Origin: Microbulbifer hainanensis | GTDB taxonomy: Bacteria; Pseudomonadota; Gammaproteobacteria; Pseudomonadales; Cellvibrionaceae | NCBI RefSeq assembly: GCF_014904735.1 | Contig: NZ_JACZCR010000026.1 | Coordinates: 140,818-204,817 of the forward strand | DNA: 64,000 nt | Reading direction: 5' to 3' | Part shown: piece by piece, positions 9,321 through 18,125 of the stretch | Position numbering within the stretch: the stretch's first letter is position 1 | Layout: the number at the start of each line of letters is the position of its first letter | Position numbers and translations under genes: made by a program | The notes under the pieces: generated by a model | What the model was told of the DNA's origin: nothing | The model's database searches: none | What the model saw: the letters and a program-made list of their open reading frames with translations, nothing else

Positions 9321-10001
9321 ATGTCCGCAGTAACGCGAGCCATAGGGTCCGCCGGTGCACTGTTTGCACGGGGTGAGACACGTAGCAAGCTGTCGCGAAG
9401 CGCCAAAGCTTCGGTCGGCGTTGTCGGTGGTTGGCTATTTGTTAACCTTCTGGCTTATGGTGACATGCTGGTGCCTGGCGACGGTCAGGAGTCGCTGCTG
9501 GTAGAGCGCCGCGGCGCGAGTCCGGCGATGGCCCGAGCCGAATCCCTTCCCGATACCCCATTCTTTGGTCGTGCCCCGATAAAAAGTGCCGCCGAACCCG
9601 AAGTCGATCTCGCCAATATCCCCATTACCCAGCTCAACCTGATATTGTCCGGTGTCCTTAACAGTAGTAATAAGGACAGGGCAAGTGCGCTGGTGGCGGA
9701 AAAGGGTAAGCCCGCGGAGCGCCTTTACGTCGGCGACAAGTTACCCGGGGGGGCCGAGCTGTACAAGGTGGCAGTCGACCACATTGTGCTGCGGCGCAAC
9801 GGCAAAATGGAAAAGCTGACTTATCCGGATGAAGACGGCCGTCCGACCGTCCCACTACATAAATATTCCAAATATGTGCGCCAGGCTGCTGCGGCGGCAG
9901 AAACCGCCAGTGCGTCGGGGGGAAACAATCAGTCCATCCGCGAGCGCCTGGAGGAGCTGCGGAAGTTGGCCCGGGAACGCCGTGCAGAGCGGCGCCAGTA
10001 A
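9321..10001 (+). CDS. gspC: T2SS inner-membrane protein GspC (XcpP-like)
   Basis: 226 aa from ATG 9321, which has AGGG 6 nt upstream; an in-frame TTG at 9276 has no comparable site. GspC links the inner-membrane platform to the secretin. A cytoplasmic basic N-terminus precedes one membrane helix (about VGVVGGWLFVNLLAYGDMLV), then a Pro/Ala-rich linker and the HR domain (ITQLNLILSGVLNSSNKDRA through LYVGDKLPGGAELYKV). Instead of the PDZ domain of many GspC proteins, the C-terminus is a charged helix (SIRERLEELRKLARERRAE), as in Pseudomonas XcpP, which has a coiled coil. It is the first gene of an eleven-gene gsp operon and precedes gspD by 58 bp. Confidence 0.9.
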   Translation: MSAVTRAIGSAGALFARGETRSKLSRSAKASVGVVGGWLFVNLLAYGDMLVPGDGQESLLVERRGASPAMARAESLPDTPFFGRAPIKSAAEPEVDLANIPITQLNLILSGVLNSSNKDRASALVAEKGKPAERLYVGDKLPGGAELYKVAVDHIVLRRNGKMEKLTYPDEDGRPTVPLHKYSKYVRQAAAAAETASASGGNNQSIRERLEELRKLARERRAERRQ

Positions 10002-10059
10002 AACTCGATTTCAAGACCATCGATTTCAGACCTGAATTAAAAAAAGAGCCAGATAAATA

Positions 10060-12066
10060 ATGATGAGGAAGTTTTATCGGGGGCTGTTAGCCGTCGGACT
10101 GGGATTGTTGCTGACGACTTCTGTGCTGGCTCAGGCGCCCGAGAGGGTCACTCTGTCGCTGGACAACGCGGATATCCGCGACCTGATCAATTGGGCCGCG
10201 GATTTCACCGGCAAAAACATCGTTGTGCACCCGAACGTCAAGGGCAAGGTAACGGTGATCGCCGGGGATCCCATGACCCACGACGAGGCGTTCAACGTCT
10301 TCATGTCGGTGCTGCAGGTAAACGGGTTCAGCCTGGTGGAGCAGGGGGACACCTGGAAAGTGGTTCCCGATGCGCTGGCCAAGCAACAGGCCATTCCTGT
10401 AGTGGACGATAACAGCGAGGGGAAGGTGCCGCCGGAATCGCTGGTGGTGCGCACGGTGCGGGTGGAGAATATTTCCGCTGCGCAGCTGATCGCCATGCTG
10501 CGCCCGCTGATTCCGCAGACCGGGCACCTGGCGGCCTACGCGGATACCAATACCTTGATCATTGCCGACCGGGCCGCGAATATCGATCAGATTGTGCGCC
10601 TGGTGCACAAACTAGACCGTGCCGGCGCTATTGATATCGAGATGGTTCCGCTGCAGTTCGCGTCGGCCAAGGACATCAAGCAGGTTCTGATGGAACTGTT
10701 GCAGTCCGGCGGTGGCAAGCAGGCCGGCAACGACGTGCAGCCGCTGCGTATCGCCGTGGACGAGCGTTCCAACAGCGTGCTGCTGACAGGCGACCCCGTC
10801 ACCCGCCAGCAGTTGAAAAATGTCATTCACCGCCTCGACCAGCCGCTATCCGGCGATGGCAATACGGCGGTGGTCTATGTCCAGTACGCGAATGCCTCCG
10901 ACCTGAAGCCGATTCTCGAGGGAATGAGCGGCAGTATCCAGAAGACCGAGAAAGACCAGCAGGCCGCCGATGTGGAGGTCAGCATTCAGGTCAATGAATC
11001 CCTCAACTCCCTGGTTCTGACGGCGCCACCGGCCCTGTTGGAAACCATGAAGGGCGTGATTGCCAAGCTGGATGTGCGTCGTGCCCAGGTCCTGATCGAG
11101 GCGGTGATCGTCGAGGTCAGCGAGGGCACCGGCAACCAGCTGGGTATCAAGTGGATCGCCGGCACCGATGACAATACCGTGGCGGGTTTCAACAACGACG
11201 CGGCGCCGACCGAGCTGACCGATGACAACGGCAATGTCATCTCCGACATCAATCCTTTTTCACTGAGCCCGACCAACCTGCTCGGTACCGGTCTCAACCT
11301 CGGCTACCTGAGCGGAACCGACATTCGCGTGGCCGTGAAGGCTCTGGCGACTCAGTCCAATTCCAATATCCTGTCCACCCCGACGGTGATTGCGCTGGAT
11401 AACGAGGAAGCTGAAATTCTGGTGGGCCAGAACGTCCCCTTTGTAACCGGCCAGCAATTGCTATCCGGCAGCAACAACGATCCGTTTACGACCATTCAGC
11501 GCGAGGACGTCGGTACCACGCTGAAAGTCACGCCGCGGGTGAACAACAACAACTCGGTGACGCTGGATATCGAGCAGAAGGTCGAGAACGTGCTGCCGTT
11601 TGCGGAAACGGCGGAAGGGGCGTCGGACCTGGTAACCAGTAAGCGTGAGATCCGCACCAAGGTGTTGATCGACGACGGCGCCATCCTGGTTCTGGGTGGC
11701 CTGATCGAGGACAAGGTCACCGAGACCAAGTCCAAGGTGCCGCTGCTGGGGGATATCCCCGGTATCGGCCGGCTGTTCCGTTCCAGTAACAAGGACGTGA
11801 CCAAGACCAATTTGATGGTCTTCCTGCGACCGAAGATCCTGAATACCCAGGTTGCCGGCTACGAAGAGACCCGCAAACGGTATCTGGATATGCAGCAGAG
11901 GCAGCTGCGTATGCGCGGCGACACCAGCCTGATCTGGGATTGGCACCGCGGCGACGTATTACCCGACCTGTTGCCGCCCACGGGAACTTACAGTGACGAT
12001 GCAGCTACCGACGGCGATGACTCGCCGATGAAGGTGCTGGATTCCGAGGTGATTGATTCCAAATGA
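10060..12066 (+). CDS. gspD: T2SS secretin GspD
   Basis: 668 aa. Forms the outer-membrane channel of the type II secretion system. A Sec signal (residues 1 to about 25, ending SVLA) is followed by N0 (VTLSLDNADIRDLINWAADF, KNIVVHPNVKGKVTVIAGD), the N1-N3 repeats (for example EMVPLQFASAKDIKQVLMEL and VVYVQYANASDLKPILEGM) and the secretin core with VPLLGDIPGIGRLFRSSNK and LMVFLRPKIL. A short S-domain-like tail follows. The start is ATG 10060 or the adjacent ATG 10063; the upstream ribosome site is poor. The stop overlaps gspE by 4 bp (ATGA). No pilotin gene is visible nearby. Confidence 0.97.
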   Translation: MMRKFYRGLLAVGLGLLLTTSVLAQAPERVTLSLDNADIRDLINWAADFTGKNIVVHPNVKGKVTVIAGDPMTHDEAFNVFMSVLQVNGFSLVEQGDTWKVVPDALAKQQAIPVVDDNSEGKVPPESLVVRTVRVENISAAQLIAMLRPLIPQTGHLAAYADTNTLIIADRAANIDQIVRLVHKLDRAGAIDIEMVPLQFASAKDIKQVLMELLQSGGGKQAGNDVQPLRIAVDERSNSVLLTGDPVTRQQLKNVIHRLDQPLSGDGNTAVVYVQYANASDLKPILEGMSGSIQKTEKDQQAADVEVSIQVNESLNSLVLTAPPALLETMKGVIAKLDVRRAQVLIEAVIVEVSEGTGNQLGIKWIAGTDDNTVAGFNNDAAPTELTDDNGNVISDINPFSLSPTNLLGTGLNLGYLSGTDIRVAVKALATQSNSNILSTPTVIALDNEEAEILVGQNVPFVTGQQLLSGSNNDPFTTIQREDVGTTLKVTPRVNNNNSVTLDIEQKVENVLPFAETAEGASDLVTSKREIRTKVLIDDGAILVLGGLIEDKVTETKSKVPLLGDIPGIGRLFRSSNKDVTKTNLMVFLRPKILNTQVAGYEETRKRYLDMQQRQLRMRGDTSLIWDWHRGDVLPDLLPPTGTYSDDAATDGDDSPMKVLDSEVIDSK

Positions 12067-13553
12067 CGCCTGAAGTGGTAACACCGCCCACACGGCGACT
12101 GCCTTACGCCTTCGCCAAGCGCCACCGGGTGCTGCTGGTGGAGGTCGACGGCCAGCCGCGCTGCCAGTATGTGGCGCCGCTGAATCCGTCAGCGCTGGCA
12201 GAAGTACAGCGTCTGTGCGGTTGCGCAGTGGACCTCGACGAGGTTGCAGATGAGGCTTTCCAGGCCGCGCTGCAGCGCCTGTATGAAAACCGTGAAGGTG
12301 GTAACCTGTCGGATGTGGAAGGGCTCGGGGACGAGTTGGATCTGGCGGCGGTGGTCGATTCCCTGCCGGAGACCGAGGACCTGCTGGAGCAGGAAGATGA
12401 CGCGCCGATCGTCAAACTGATCAACGCCATCTTTGCCGAGTCGCTGAAGCAGGGCGCTTCGGATATTCATATTGAGACTTTTGAAAAGCGCCTGGTCGTA
12501 CGTTTCCGCGTGGACGGTGTCCTCCGTGAGGTGCTGGAACCGCGGCGCGCTCTGGCGCCCCTGTTAGTATCGCGTATCAAGGTGATGGCCAAGTTGGACA
12601 TTGCAGAGAAGCGCGTGCCCCAGGATGGCCGCATTTCCCTGTTGATGGCCGGGCGCGAGGTGGATGTGCGCGTTTCCACCATGCCTTCGTCCGCCGGCGA
12701 GCGTGTGGTCATGCGTCTGCTCGACAAGCAGGCGGGCAAGATGGATCTGACTCGGCTGGGGATGGCGGATAGTGATCTCGAAGTCATGACCGCACTGCTG
12801 AGTCGCCCACACGGTATTCTGCTGGTGACCGGCCCAACGGGCTCCGGTAAGACCACGACGCTCTACGCCGGCCTCGGCAGCATCAACAATCGTGAAAAGA
12901 ACATCCTCACGGTCGAAGACCCGGTGGAATACAACCTCGAGGGTGTCGGCCAGACGCAGGTCAATACCAAGGCGGACATGACCTTTGCCCGTGGATTGCG
13001 GGCCATCCTGCGCCAGGACCCGGATGTGGTGATGGTCGGTGAGATCCGCGACCTGGAGACGATGCAGATCGCGATTCAGGCCAGTTTGACCGGTCACCTG
13101 GTGCTCTCCACGCTGCACACCAATACTGCGCTGGGCGCCGTGACACGCCTCGTGGATATGGGCATTGAACCCTTCCTGCTGTCGTCGAGCCTGATCGGCG
13201 TGCTGGCGCAGCGGCTGGTGCGCGTGCTGTGTCCCGAGTGCAAGGTGTCACACAGTGCTGATGCCAGCGAGCGCCGCCTGCTCGGAGTGAAAGAGGGCGA
13301 GGCCGCGATTATCTACCGCCCGGCGGGCTGTGATCACTGCAGCCACAGTGGCTATGTCGGCCGCGTCGGCATCTATGAACTGGTGCCGGTCAGCGAGACC
13401 ATGCGCCAGCTGATTCACGACCGGGCCTCCGAGAGCAAATTGGTGGCCGAGGCGCGCAAAGTTTCGCGGAGCATTCGCGACGACGGCATGGCCAAGGTAC
13501 TGGCCGGTATCACTTCACTGGAGGAAGTGCTGCGGGTTACCCAGGAGTCATAG
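12063..13553 (+). CDS. gspE: T2SS ATPase GspE
   Basis: 496 aa, standard for the family. Cytoplasmic hexameric ATPase that drives pseudopilus assembly. An N1E-type domain (residues 1 to about 100) precedes the ATPase core: Walker A GPTGSGKT at 257-264 (Lys263), Asp box region, Walker B with DVVMVGEIRD, and His box LVLSTLHTN. The zinc-binding tetracysteine motif is present, Cys390/Cys393 and Cys423/Cys426 (CPEC-x29-CDHC). It overlaps gspD by 4 bp, indicating coupled translation. A 99-bp gap then separates it from gspF. Confidence 0.98.
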   Translation: MTPEVVTPPTRRLPYAFAKRHRVLLVEVDGQPRCQYVAPLNPSALAEVQRLCGCAVDLDEVADEAFQAALQRLYENREGGNLSDVEGLGDELDLAAVVDSLPETEDLLEQEDDAPIVKLINAIFAESLKQGASDIHIETFEKRLVVRFRVDGVLREVLEPRRALAPLLVSRIKVMAKLDIAEKRVPQDGRISLLMAGREVDVRVSTMPSSAGERVVMRLLDKQAGKMDLTRLGMADSDLEVMTALLSRPHGILLVTGPTGSGKTTTLYAGLGSINNREKNILTVEDPVEYNLEGVGQTQVNTKADMTFARGLRAILRQDPDVVMVGEIRDLETMQIAIQASLTGHLVLSTLHTNTALGAVTRLVDMGIEPFLLSSSLIGVLAQRLVRVLCPECKVSHSADASERRLLGVKEGEAAIIYRPAGCDHCSHSGYVGRVGIYELVPVSETMRQLIHDRASESKLVAEARKVSRSIRDDGMAKVLAGITSLEEVLRVTQES

Positions 13554-13652
13554 CGCATGATGATCGTCGGCAGTGGATACACAGCAAGTATCAATCGCCC
13601 GGTCGCCAGTGTCGGGATCTTTGGCGTTTTCGCGGGCGGGGAGTTTTGAGTA

Positions 13653-14867
13653 ATGGCGGCGTTTGAATATACAGCCCTGACCGACGCCGGTCGCAAGAAC
13701 CGCGGCACCCTGGAAGCCGACAGCGCCCGCGCGGCGCGCCAGCAATTGCGGGCCCGGGGCATGGTACCCCTGGAGGTGGCTCCGGCGACCGAGTCCAGTG
13801 AAGTTGGGGCCAAGCTGTTTTCCGGTAGCCCCGGACTCAGCGTCAAGCACCTGGCACTGCTGACTCGCCAGATTGCTACCCTGCTGCGCGCCGGTATTCC
13901 GCTGGAGGAAACCCTCGGCGCCATTGCCAACCAGACCCGCAATCACAAGATACGCCGCATTGTACTCGCCGTGCGCGGCAAGGTCCTCGAGGGGCACAGC
14001 TTTGCCCAGGCCCTGGGTAGTTTCCCGCGCGCTTTCCCCAAGCTCTATCGCGCTACCGTGGAAGCCGGCGAACACTCCGGCCACCTGGATGCCGTGCTGG
14101 AGCGCCTCGGTGACTATACCGAGAACCAGCAGCAGTTCCGGCAGAAGGTACAGCTCGCACTGATTTACCCGATGGTGCTCGTGGTCGTCTGTGTTCTCGT
14201 GGTGACCGGCTTGATGGTTTATGTCGTCCCGGACGTCATCGAGGTCTTTACCGGGACCGGCCAGGTGTTGCCGCTGGCGACTCGTATACTGGTGGCGTTG
14301 AGTGACTTTATTTCCGCCTGGGGCTGGCTGGTGCCGCCGGCGCTGATCGCGCTGGCCGTTGTGATTGTTCTGCTGCTGCGCCGCCCGGCAATCCGCTACC
14401 GCTTCCACCACCGCCTGCTGGATGTGCCGGTGATCGGTTGGCTGGTGCGCGGTGCCCAGAGTAGTCGCTATGTCGGCACGCTGGCCATTCTCACTGGCAG
14501 CAGCGTGCCGCTGGTACAGGCGATGGGTATCGCCGGCGGCGTGATGAACAACGAGTTTCTCAAGGAGCGGCTGCAGCGCGCACAGAAGACGGTTCGCGAG
14601 GGGGGGAGCCTGCGCCGCGCTCTCGAGGATGTGGAGTACTTTCCGCCAATGATGATTTACATGATTGCGAGCGGCGAGTCCTCGGGGACCCTGGACCAGA
14701 TGTTGCACCGGGCGGCGGAATCCCAGGAGCGCGACCTCCAGGGCGCAGTGACCGCCTTTGTCAGCCTGTTTGAACCGGTAATGTTGTTGCTGATGGCTGC
14801 CGTAGTTTTGTTTATCGTAGTGGCGATCATGATGCCGATTTTGAGCATGAATCAACTTGTGGTGTGA
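13653..14867 (+). CDS. gspF: T2SS inner-membrane platform protein GspF
   Basis: 404 aa, family length. Polytopic platform protein that couples GspE to pseudopilin insertion. Two homologous T2SSF domains are visible: the first around VKHLALLTRQIATLLRAGIP with PRAFPKLYRATVEAGEHSG, the second around YVGTLAILTGSSVPLVQAM with MMIYMIASGESSGTLDQML. Membrane helices lie at about LIYPMVLVVVCVLVVTGLMV, a second near WGWLVPPALIALAVVIVLLL and a third at the C-terminus (FEPVMLLLMAAVVLFIVVAI). A ribosome site GGGGAG precedes ATG 13653 by 9 nt. Confidence 0.97.
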   Translation: MAAFEYTALTDAGRKNRGTLEADSARAARQQLRARGMVPLEVAPATESSEVGAKLFSGSPGLSVKHLALLTRQIATLLRAGIPLEETLGAIANQTRNHKIRRIVLAVRGKVLEGHSFAQALGSFPRAFPKLYRATVEAGEHSGHLDAVLERLGDYTENQQQFRQKVQLALIYPMVLVVVCVLVVTGLMVYVVPDVIEVFTGTGQVLPLATRILVALSDFISAWGWLVPPALIALAVVIVLLLRRPAIRYRFHHRLLDVPVIGWLVRGAQSSRYVGTLAILTGSSVPLVQAMGIAGGVMNNEFLKERLQRAQKTVREGGSLRRALEDVEYFPPMMIYMIASGESSGTLDQMLHRAAESQERDLQGAVTAFVSLFEPVMLLLMAAVVLFIVVAIMMPILSMNQLVV

Positions 14868-14900
14868 GAGCCTGAACACAGGCTATGTGGAGTGAAGACA

Positions 14901-15329
14901 ATGAAAAACTTACGCAAAAGCAGTGGCTTTACGCTGATCGAGATCATGGTGGTTATCGTGATCCTCGGTGTACTCGCGGCGCTGGTGGTTCCCAATGTGA
15001 TGGGCAAGGCCGGTGAAGCGCGGATGAAGGCAGCGCGTGTGGACCTGAAGGGTATCGAGACGGCGCTGGATCTCTACCGCATGGACAACTTCTCCTACCC
15101 CAGTACCGATCAGGGGTTGCAGGCGCTGGTCAGCAAGCCGACGGGATTTCCCGAGCCGAAGAACTGGAACCAGCCCTACCTGAAAAAGGCGCCCAAGGAT
15201 CCCTGGGGTAATCCCTACGAGTACATCGCCCCGGGCACCACCGGTCCCTATGACCTGTTCAGCCTCGGTGCCGACGGCAAGCCCGGTGGCGAAGGCGAGG
15301 CGGCGGATATCTCTGTCGCGGACCTGTAA
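14901..15329 (+). CDS. gspG: T2SS major pseudopilin GspG
   Basis: 142 aa from ATG 14901, with GGAG (14889-14892) 8 nt upstream; a GTG at 14892 would overlap that site. Major subunit of the periplasmic pseudopilus. The prepilin peptidase site is Gly9/Phe10 in SSGFTLIEIMVV, with the conserved Glu5 of the mature protein, followed by the hydrophobic helix. The globular part has the GspG signature IETALDLYRMDNFSYPSTDQ, GLQALVSKPTG, WNQPYLKKAPKDPWGNPYEY and the C-terminal calcium-loop region YDLFSLGADGKPGG. The peptidase GspO/PilD that must process it is not in the window. Confidence 0.98.
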   Translation: MKNLRKSSGFTLIEIMVVIVILGVLAALVVPNVMGKAGEARMKAARVDLKGIETALDLYRMDNFSYPSTDQGLQALVSKPTGFPEPKNWNQPYLKKAPKDPWGNPYEYIAPGTTGPYDLFSLGADGKPGGEGEAADISVADL

Positions 15330-15350
15330 CTGGTCGTTGGGCGTCCGGTC

Positions 15351-15929
15351 ATGTCCCGAATAGCGGCCCGCAGCCGCGGTTTTACCCTGATAGAACTGCT
15401 GGTTGTCATCGTGATCATCGCCGTACTGGCGGGCATGGCGGTTGTTTCCCTGGGCAATTCGGGCGCCCGTGCCTGGACCGGCGAGGTACAGCGCCTCGCC
15501 AACCTGTTGCAGCTGGTGGCGGATCGTGCACTGATCGACAAGGCGCACTACGGTGTGGTGCTGAAACCCGACGGCTACAGTGTCGTGCGTTTCGACCCCG
15601 CCACCTTGCAATGGCAGCCCCTCGATGGCGCTACTGGCAAAGCCGGGGCCGCCGCGCGTTTCGCCTCCCGCCAGCTGCCCGGTGATACGCGTATCGAAGT
15701 GATCGATGAAGCCGAGTTGCCAGTCGCCGCGCCGACAGAGTTTGCGGCGGAGAAATCCAAACAAGAAGAGGGCGCGGTGCCGCAGTTCGTGGCCATGTCC
15801 AGCGGCGAGATCCTGCCGGTCGAGCTCGAAATCTACATGTTGCGCGACGGCGACATCAGCCGCGGCGCGACCATCTCCTATACCAGCCTGCACGGCCTCC
15901 AACTCGAGTGGCAGGCCGATGATTTCTAA
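15351..15929 (+). CDS. gspH: T2SS minor pseudopilin GspH
   Basis: 192 aa. Minor pseudopilin of the T2SS pseudopilus. Prepilin cleavage site Gly10/Phe11 (SRGFTLIELLVVIVIIAVLA) with Glu at mature position 5. The C-terminal globular domain is the variable GspH type (EVQRLANLLQLVADRALIDK, HYGVVLKPDGYSVVRFDPAT). Gene order immediately after gspG and an 11-bp overlap into gspI support the assignment. Confidence 0.93.
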   Translation: MSRIAARSRGFTLIELLVVIVIIAVLAGMAVVSLGNSGARAWTGEVQRLANLLQLVADRALIDKAHYGVVLKPDGYSVVRFDPATLQWQPLDGATGKAGAAARFASRQLPGDTRIEVIDEAELPVAAPTEFAAEKSKQEEGAVPQFVAMSSGEILPVELEIYMLRDGDISRGATISYTSLHGLQLEWQADDF

Positions 15930-16332
15930 TATTTCCCGCAAGCGGCAGCGCGGTTTTACCCTGATTGAAGTACTGGTGGCGCTGGCCATATTCGGCGTCA
16001 TCGCCATCAGTGTCTTTGCCACGATGCAGAACAGCGTGCGCCAGCAGGCGATCATGGAGCAGCGGCTCGCCGCCAATCTGGTCGCCCAGCAGGTGCTGGC
16101 CGAGATTCGCCTGCGCAGCCCCTGGCCGCCCATTGGCGAGAAGACTGAGCGGGTGCCGCAGGGGCAGCAGGAGTGGCAGGTCACCGCCCGCGTCGAGGAC
16201 ACCTCGGAAGAGCGCATGCGCCATATCACCGTCGAGGTGGGGTATGCGGATGCGCCCCATCCGACCCTGACCCTGGACGCCTGGGCCGCGCGGGAAGATG
16301 CGCGGGGAGAAGGTGGAGAGGAGCAACGATGA
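15919..16332 (+). CDS. gspI: T2SS minor pseudopilin GspI
   Basis: 137 aa from ATG 15919; the open frame extends upstream inside gspH, but this start yields a normal prepilin leader. Cleavage site Gly12/Phe13 (KRQRGFTLIEVLVALAIFGV), Glu5 present. The globular region MQNSVRQQAIMEQRLAANLV and LAEIRLRSPWPPIGEK is typical of GspI, which caps the pseudopilus with GspJ and GspK. Overlaps gspH by 11 bp and gspJ by 4 bp. Confidence 0.95.
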   Translation: MISNISRKRQRGFTLIEVLVALAIFGVIAISVFATMQNSVRQQAIMEQRLAANLVAQQVLAEIRLRSPWPPIGEKTERVPQGQQEWQVTARVEDTSEERMRHITVEVGYADAPHPTLTLDAWAAREDARGEGGEEQR

Positions 16333-17123
16333 TGCACGTCGAGCCCCTCCGCCAGCGCGGTTTCACCCTGATCGAGACACTGGTTGTCCTGGTGATGGTG
16401 TCGATCATCTGTATCGGCTCCTATGCGCTGCTGAACAACTTCAACCGCACGGACCAGGTGCTGGAAAATCGCGCCGAGGCGCTGCGCCGTTACGCCATGG
16501 CGATGTACCGCATCGGCGATGACTTCCGGCAACTTACCGTGCGACCGGTGAAGAACGGCTACAACGGCTACGAGCCCGCACTGCGCGGGGATACGGATGA
16601 AATCGAGTTTACCCGTCTGGGCGCCGCCAACCTGACCCGCGAACCCCGCGGAGAGCTTCAGCGCCTGGCCTACAGCACCGGGTACGCCGAAGACGCGGAT
16701 ACCTCTGCGACTGACGAAGAGGATGCCGGTGCGCTGCTGCTGCGGAGCCGCTGGCGGGTGCTTGACCGGGCTCCGGATTCAGAACCGGTGGTAGAGCCCC
16801 TGCTTGAAGGCGTGGAGACTCTGAACTTTCGCTATTTCGATCCGGATACCGAGGCCTGGCTGTCCCAGTGGCCGCCGGTCACTTCGCGCACCTCCACAGC
16901 TGCTGCCGACCGCAGCCTGCCGCGTGCCATCGAGCTGGTGCTGGTCACCCGCAGTGGCGGCGAGCTGCGTCGCGTGTTTAATCTGCCCCGGGTATCGGCA
17001 AGTGCCGGCGGGCAAAGCGATGGGGCAGACGGCGCGGGCGGCGACGAAGGGCGCGCTGACGACGGCGAAGGCACTGAAGATGGCCAGGGCGAGGAGAGCC
17101 GGGGAGGGCGCGATCGTGAATAG
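16329..17123 (+). CDS. gspJ: T2SS minor pseudopilin GspJ with acidic Gly-rich tail
   Basis: 264 aa from ATG 16329 (ATGA overlap with the gspI stop; AGAGGAG 5 nt upstream; an adjacent ATG at 16332 is also possible). Prepilin site Gly11/Phe12 (RQRGFTLIETLVVLVMVSII). The globular domain has the family motifs ENRAEALRRYAMAMYRIGDD, FRQLTVRPV and VEPLLEGVETLNFRYFDPDT. Part of the I-J-K tip complex. Unusual is a C-terminal extension of about 38 residues rich in Gly, Asp and Glu (SASAGGQSDGADGAGGDEG onward), absent from the GspJ proteins I recall; it overlaps the gspK start. Confidence 0.95.
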   Translation: MMHVEPLRQRGFTLIETLVVLVMVSIICIGSYALLNNFNRTDQVLENRAEALRRYAMAMYRIGDDFRQLTVRPVKNGYNGYEPALRGDTDEIEFTRLGAANLTREPRGELQRLAYSTGYAEDADTSATDEEDAGALLLRSRWRVLDRAPDSEPVVEPLLEGVETLNFRYFDPDTEAWLSQWPPVTSRTSTAAADRSLPRAIELVLVTRSGGELRRVFNLPRVSASAGGQSDGADGAGGDEGRADDGEGTEDGQGEESRGGRDRE

Positions 17124-18123
17124 GCACAGTCCCCGCCGCCAGCGCGGCGTCGCCCTGATTACGGTGCTGCTGGTGATGGTCATCGCCATCGTAGTGGCGA
17201 CACATGCAATTACCCGCAACCGCATAGCCGTTTCGAGGACCAGTGCACTGCTGGCGAACACGCAATTGGCGGAATTTGTCGGCGGCGCCGAAGCCTGGGC
17301 AAAAGTGGCGCTGGAAAAGGATTATGAAGCGGATCGTGAGCAGCAGCCGGCCGCGGACTCCGCACAGGAAGCCTGGGCGCAAAAGGCGCTCGCATTCAAT
17401 CCTGATAATGGAAAAATCCGCATTAATATCAAAGACTTGAATTCATGTTTTAATGTCAACAATCTGGTCGAAGGCGGCGACAGCGACCAGCGCCAGATCT
17501 TCGAGCGGCTGGTGCGTACCGTCACTGGCCGGGCGGAGCTGGCTCAGGCGATCCTGGACTGGGTCGATAGCGGCGATACGCCGCTGGCGCCGGGTACGGA
17601 AGACGATGGATACCTGGGGCTGGAGGTCGCGCACCGCACGCCGGATACCCTGATCAGCGATGTGTCCGAACTGGCATCGGTCCAGGGCATGGAGACGGAA
17701 GACTGGGATTCCCTGCGCCCGTTCCTGTGTGCACTGCCGGAATCGGGCACATCGATCAATGTGAACTTTGCGCCAGTGGAGCTGCTCCAGGCGATCGATC
17801 CGCAGGGCAATGCGAGCGAACTGCTGAGTTTCCGGGAAAGCAACGGTGTGCTCAACCAGCGTTCGCAGCTGACCGCCTACGGCTTTGCCAACGCCAGCGG
17901 ACTGGTATTCAACAGCCAGTACTACCTCGCGCGCATTGCCGTACAGCTGGGCGAGGGCGGCGAATACCGGCAGTATTGGGAAAGTGAGCTGCAGCTGGAC
18001 GAAACAACGGGTGAGGCGAAGCTGGTGCAGCACCAGCGGCGCGCGTTTTCCGGCACGTTCATGAACGAATTGCTGAACTATGAAACTGGCGATAATGATC
18101 AAAAAACCAATAAAACCAAGTAG
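17116..18123 (+). CDS. gspK: T2SS minor pseudopilin GspK
   Basis: 335 aa from GTG 17116, preceded by GGAGGG about 8 nt upstream and overlapping gspJ by 8 bp. Largest minor pseudopilin, the tip of the pseudopilus. Leader cleavage Gly11/Val12 (RRQRGVALITVLLVMVIAIV); mature position 5 is Thr rather than Glu, as is usual for GspK. The large alpha domain contains NIKDLNSCFNVNNLVEGGD, LVRTVTGRAELAQAILDWVD, the SISDV-like LISDVSELASVQGM and INVNFAPVELLQAIDPQGN. It ends 2 bp before gspL. Confidence 0.96.
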   Translation: MNRHSPRRQRGVALITVLLVMVIAIVVATHAITRNRIAVSRTSALLANTQLAEFVGGAEAWAKVALEKDYEADREQQPAADSAQEAWAQKALAFNPDNGKIRINIKDLNSCFNVNNLVEGGDSDQRQIFERLVRTVTGRAELAQAILDWVDSGDTPLAPGTEDDGYLGLEVAHRTPDTLISDVSELASVQGMETEDWDSLRPFLCALPESGTSINVNFAPVELLQAIDPQGNASELLSFRESNGVLNQRSQLTAYGFANASGLVFNSQYYLARIAVQLGEGGEYRQYWESELQLDETTGEAKLVQHQRRAFSGTFMNELLNYETGDNDQKTNKTK

Positions 18124-18125
18124 TT

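Noticed and set aside
13557..13649. 30-codon open frame between gspE and gspF, ending 3 bp before the gspF start
   Set aside because: It could couple translation to gspF, but it is short, lacks a clear ribosome site of its own and may be chance.
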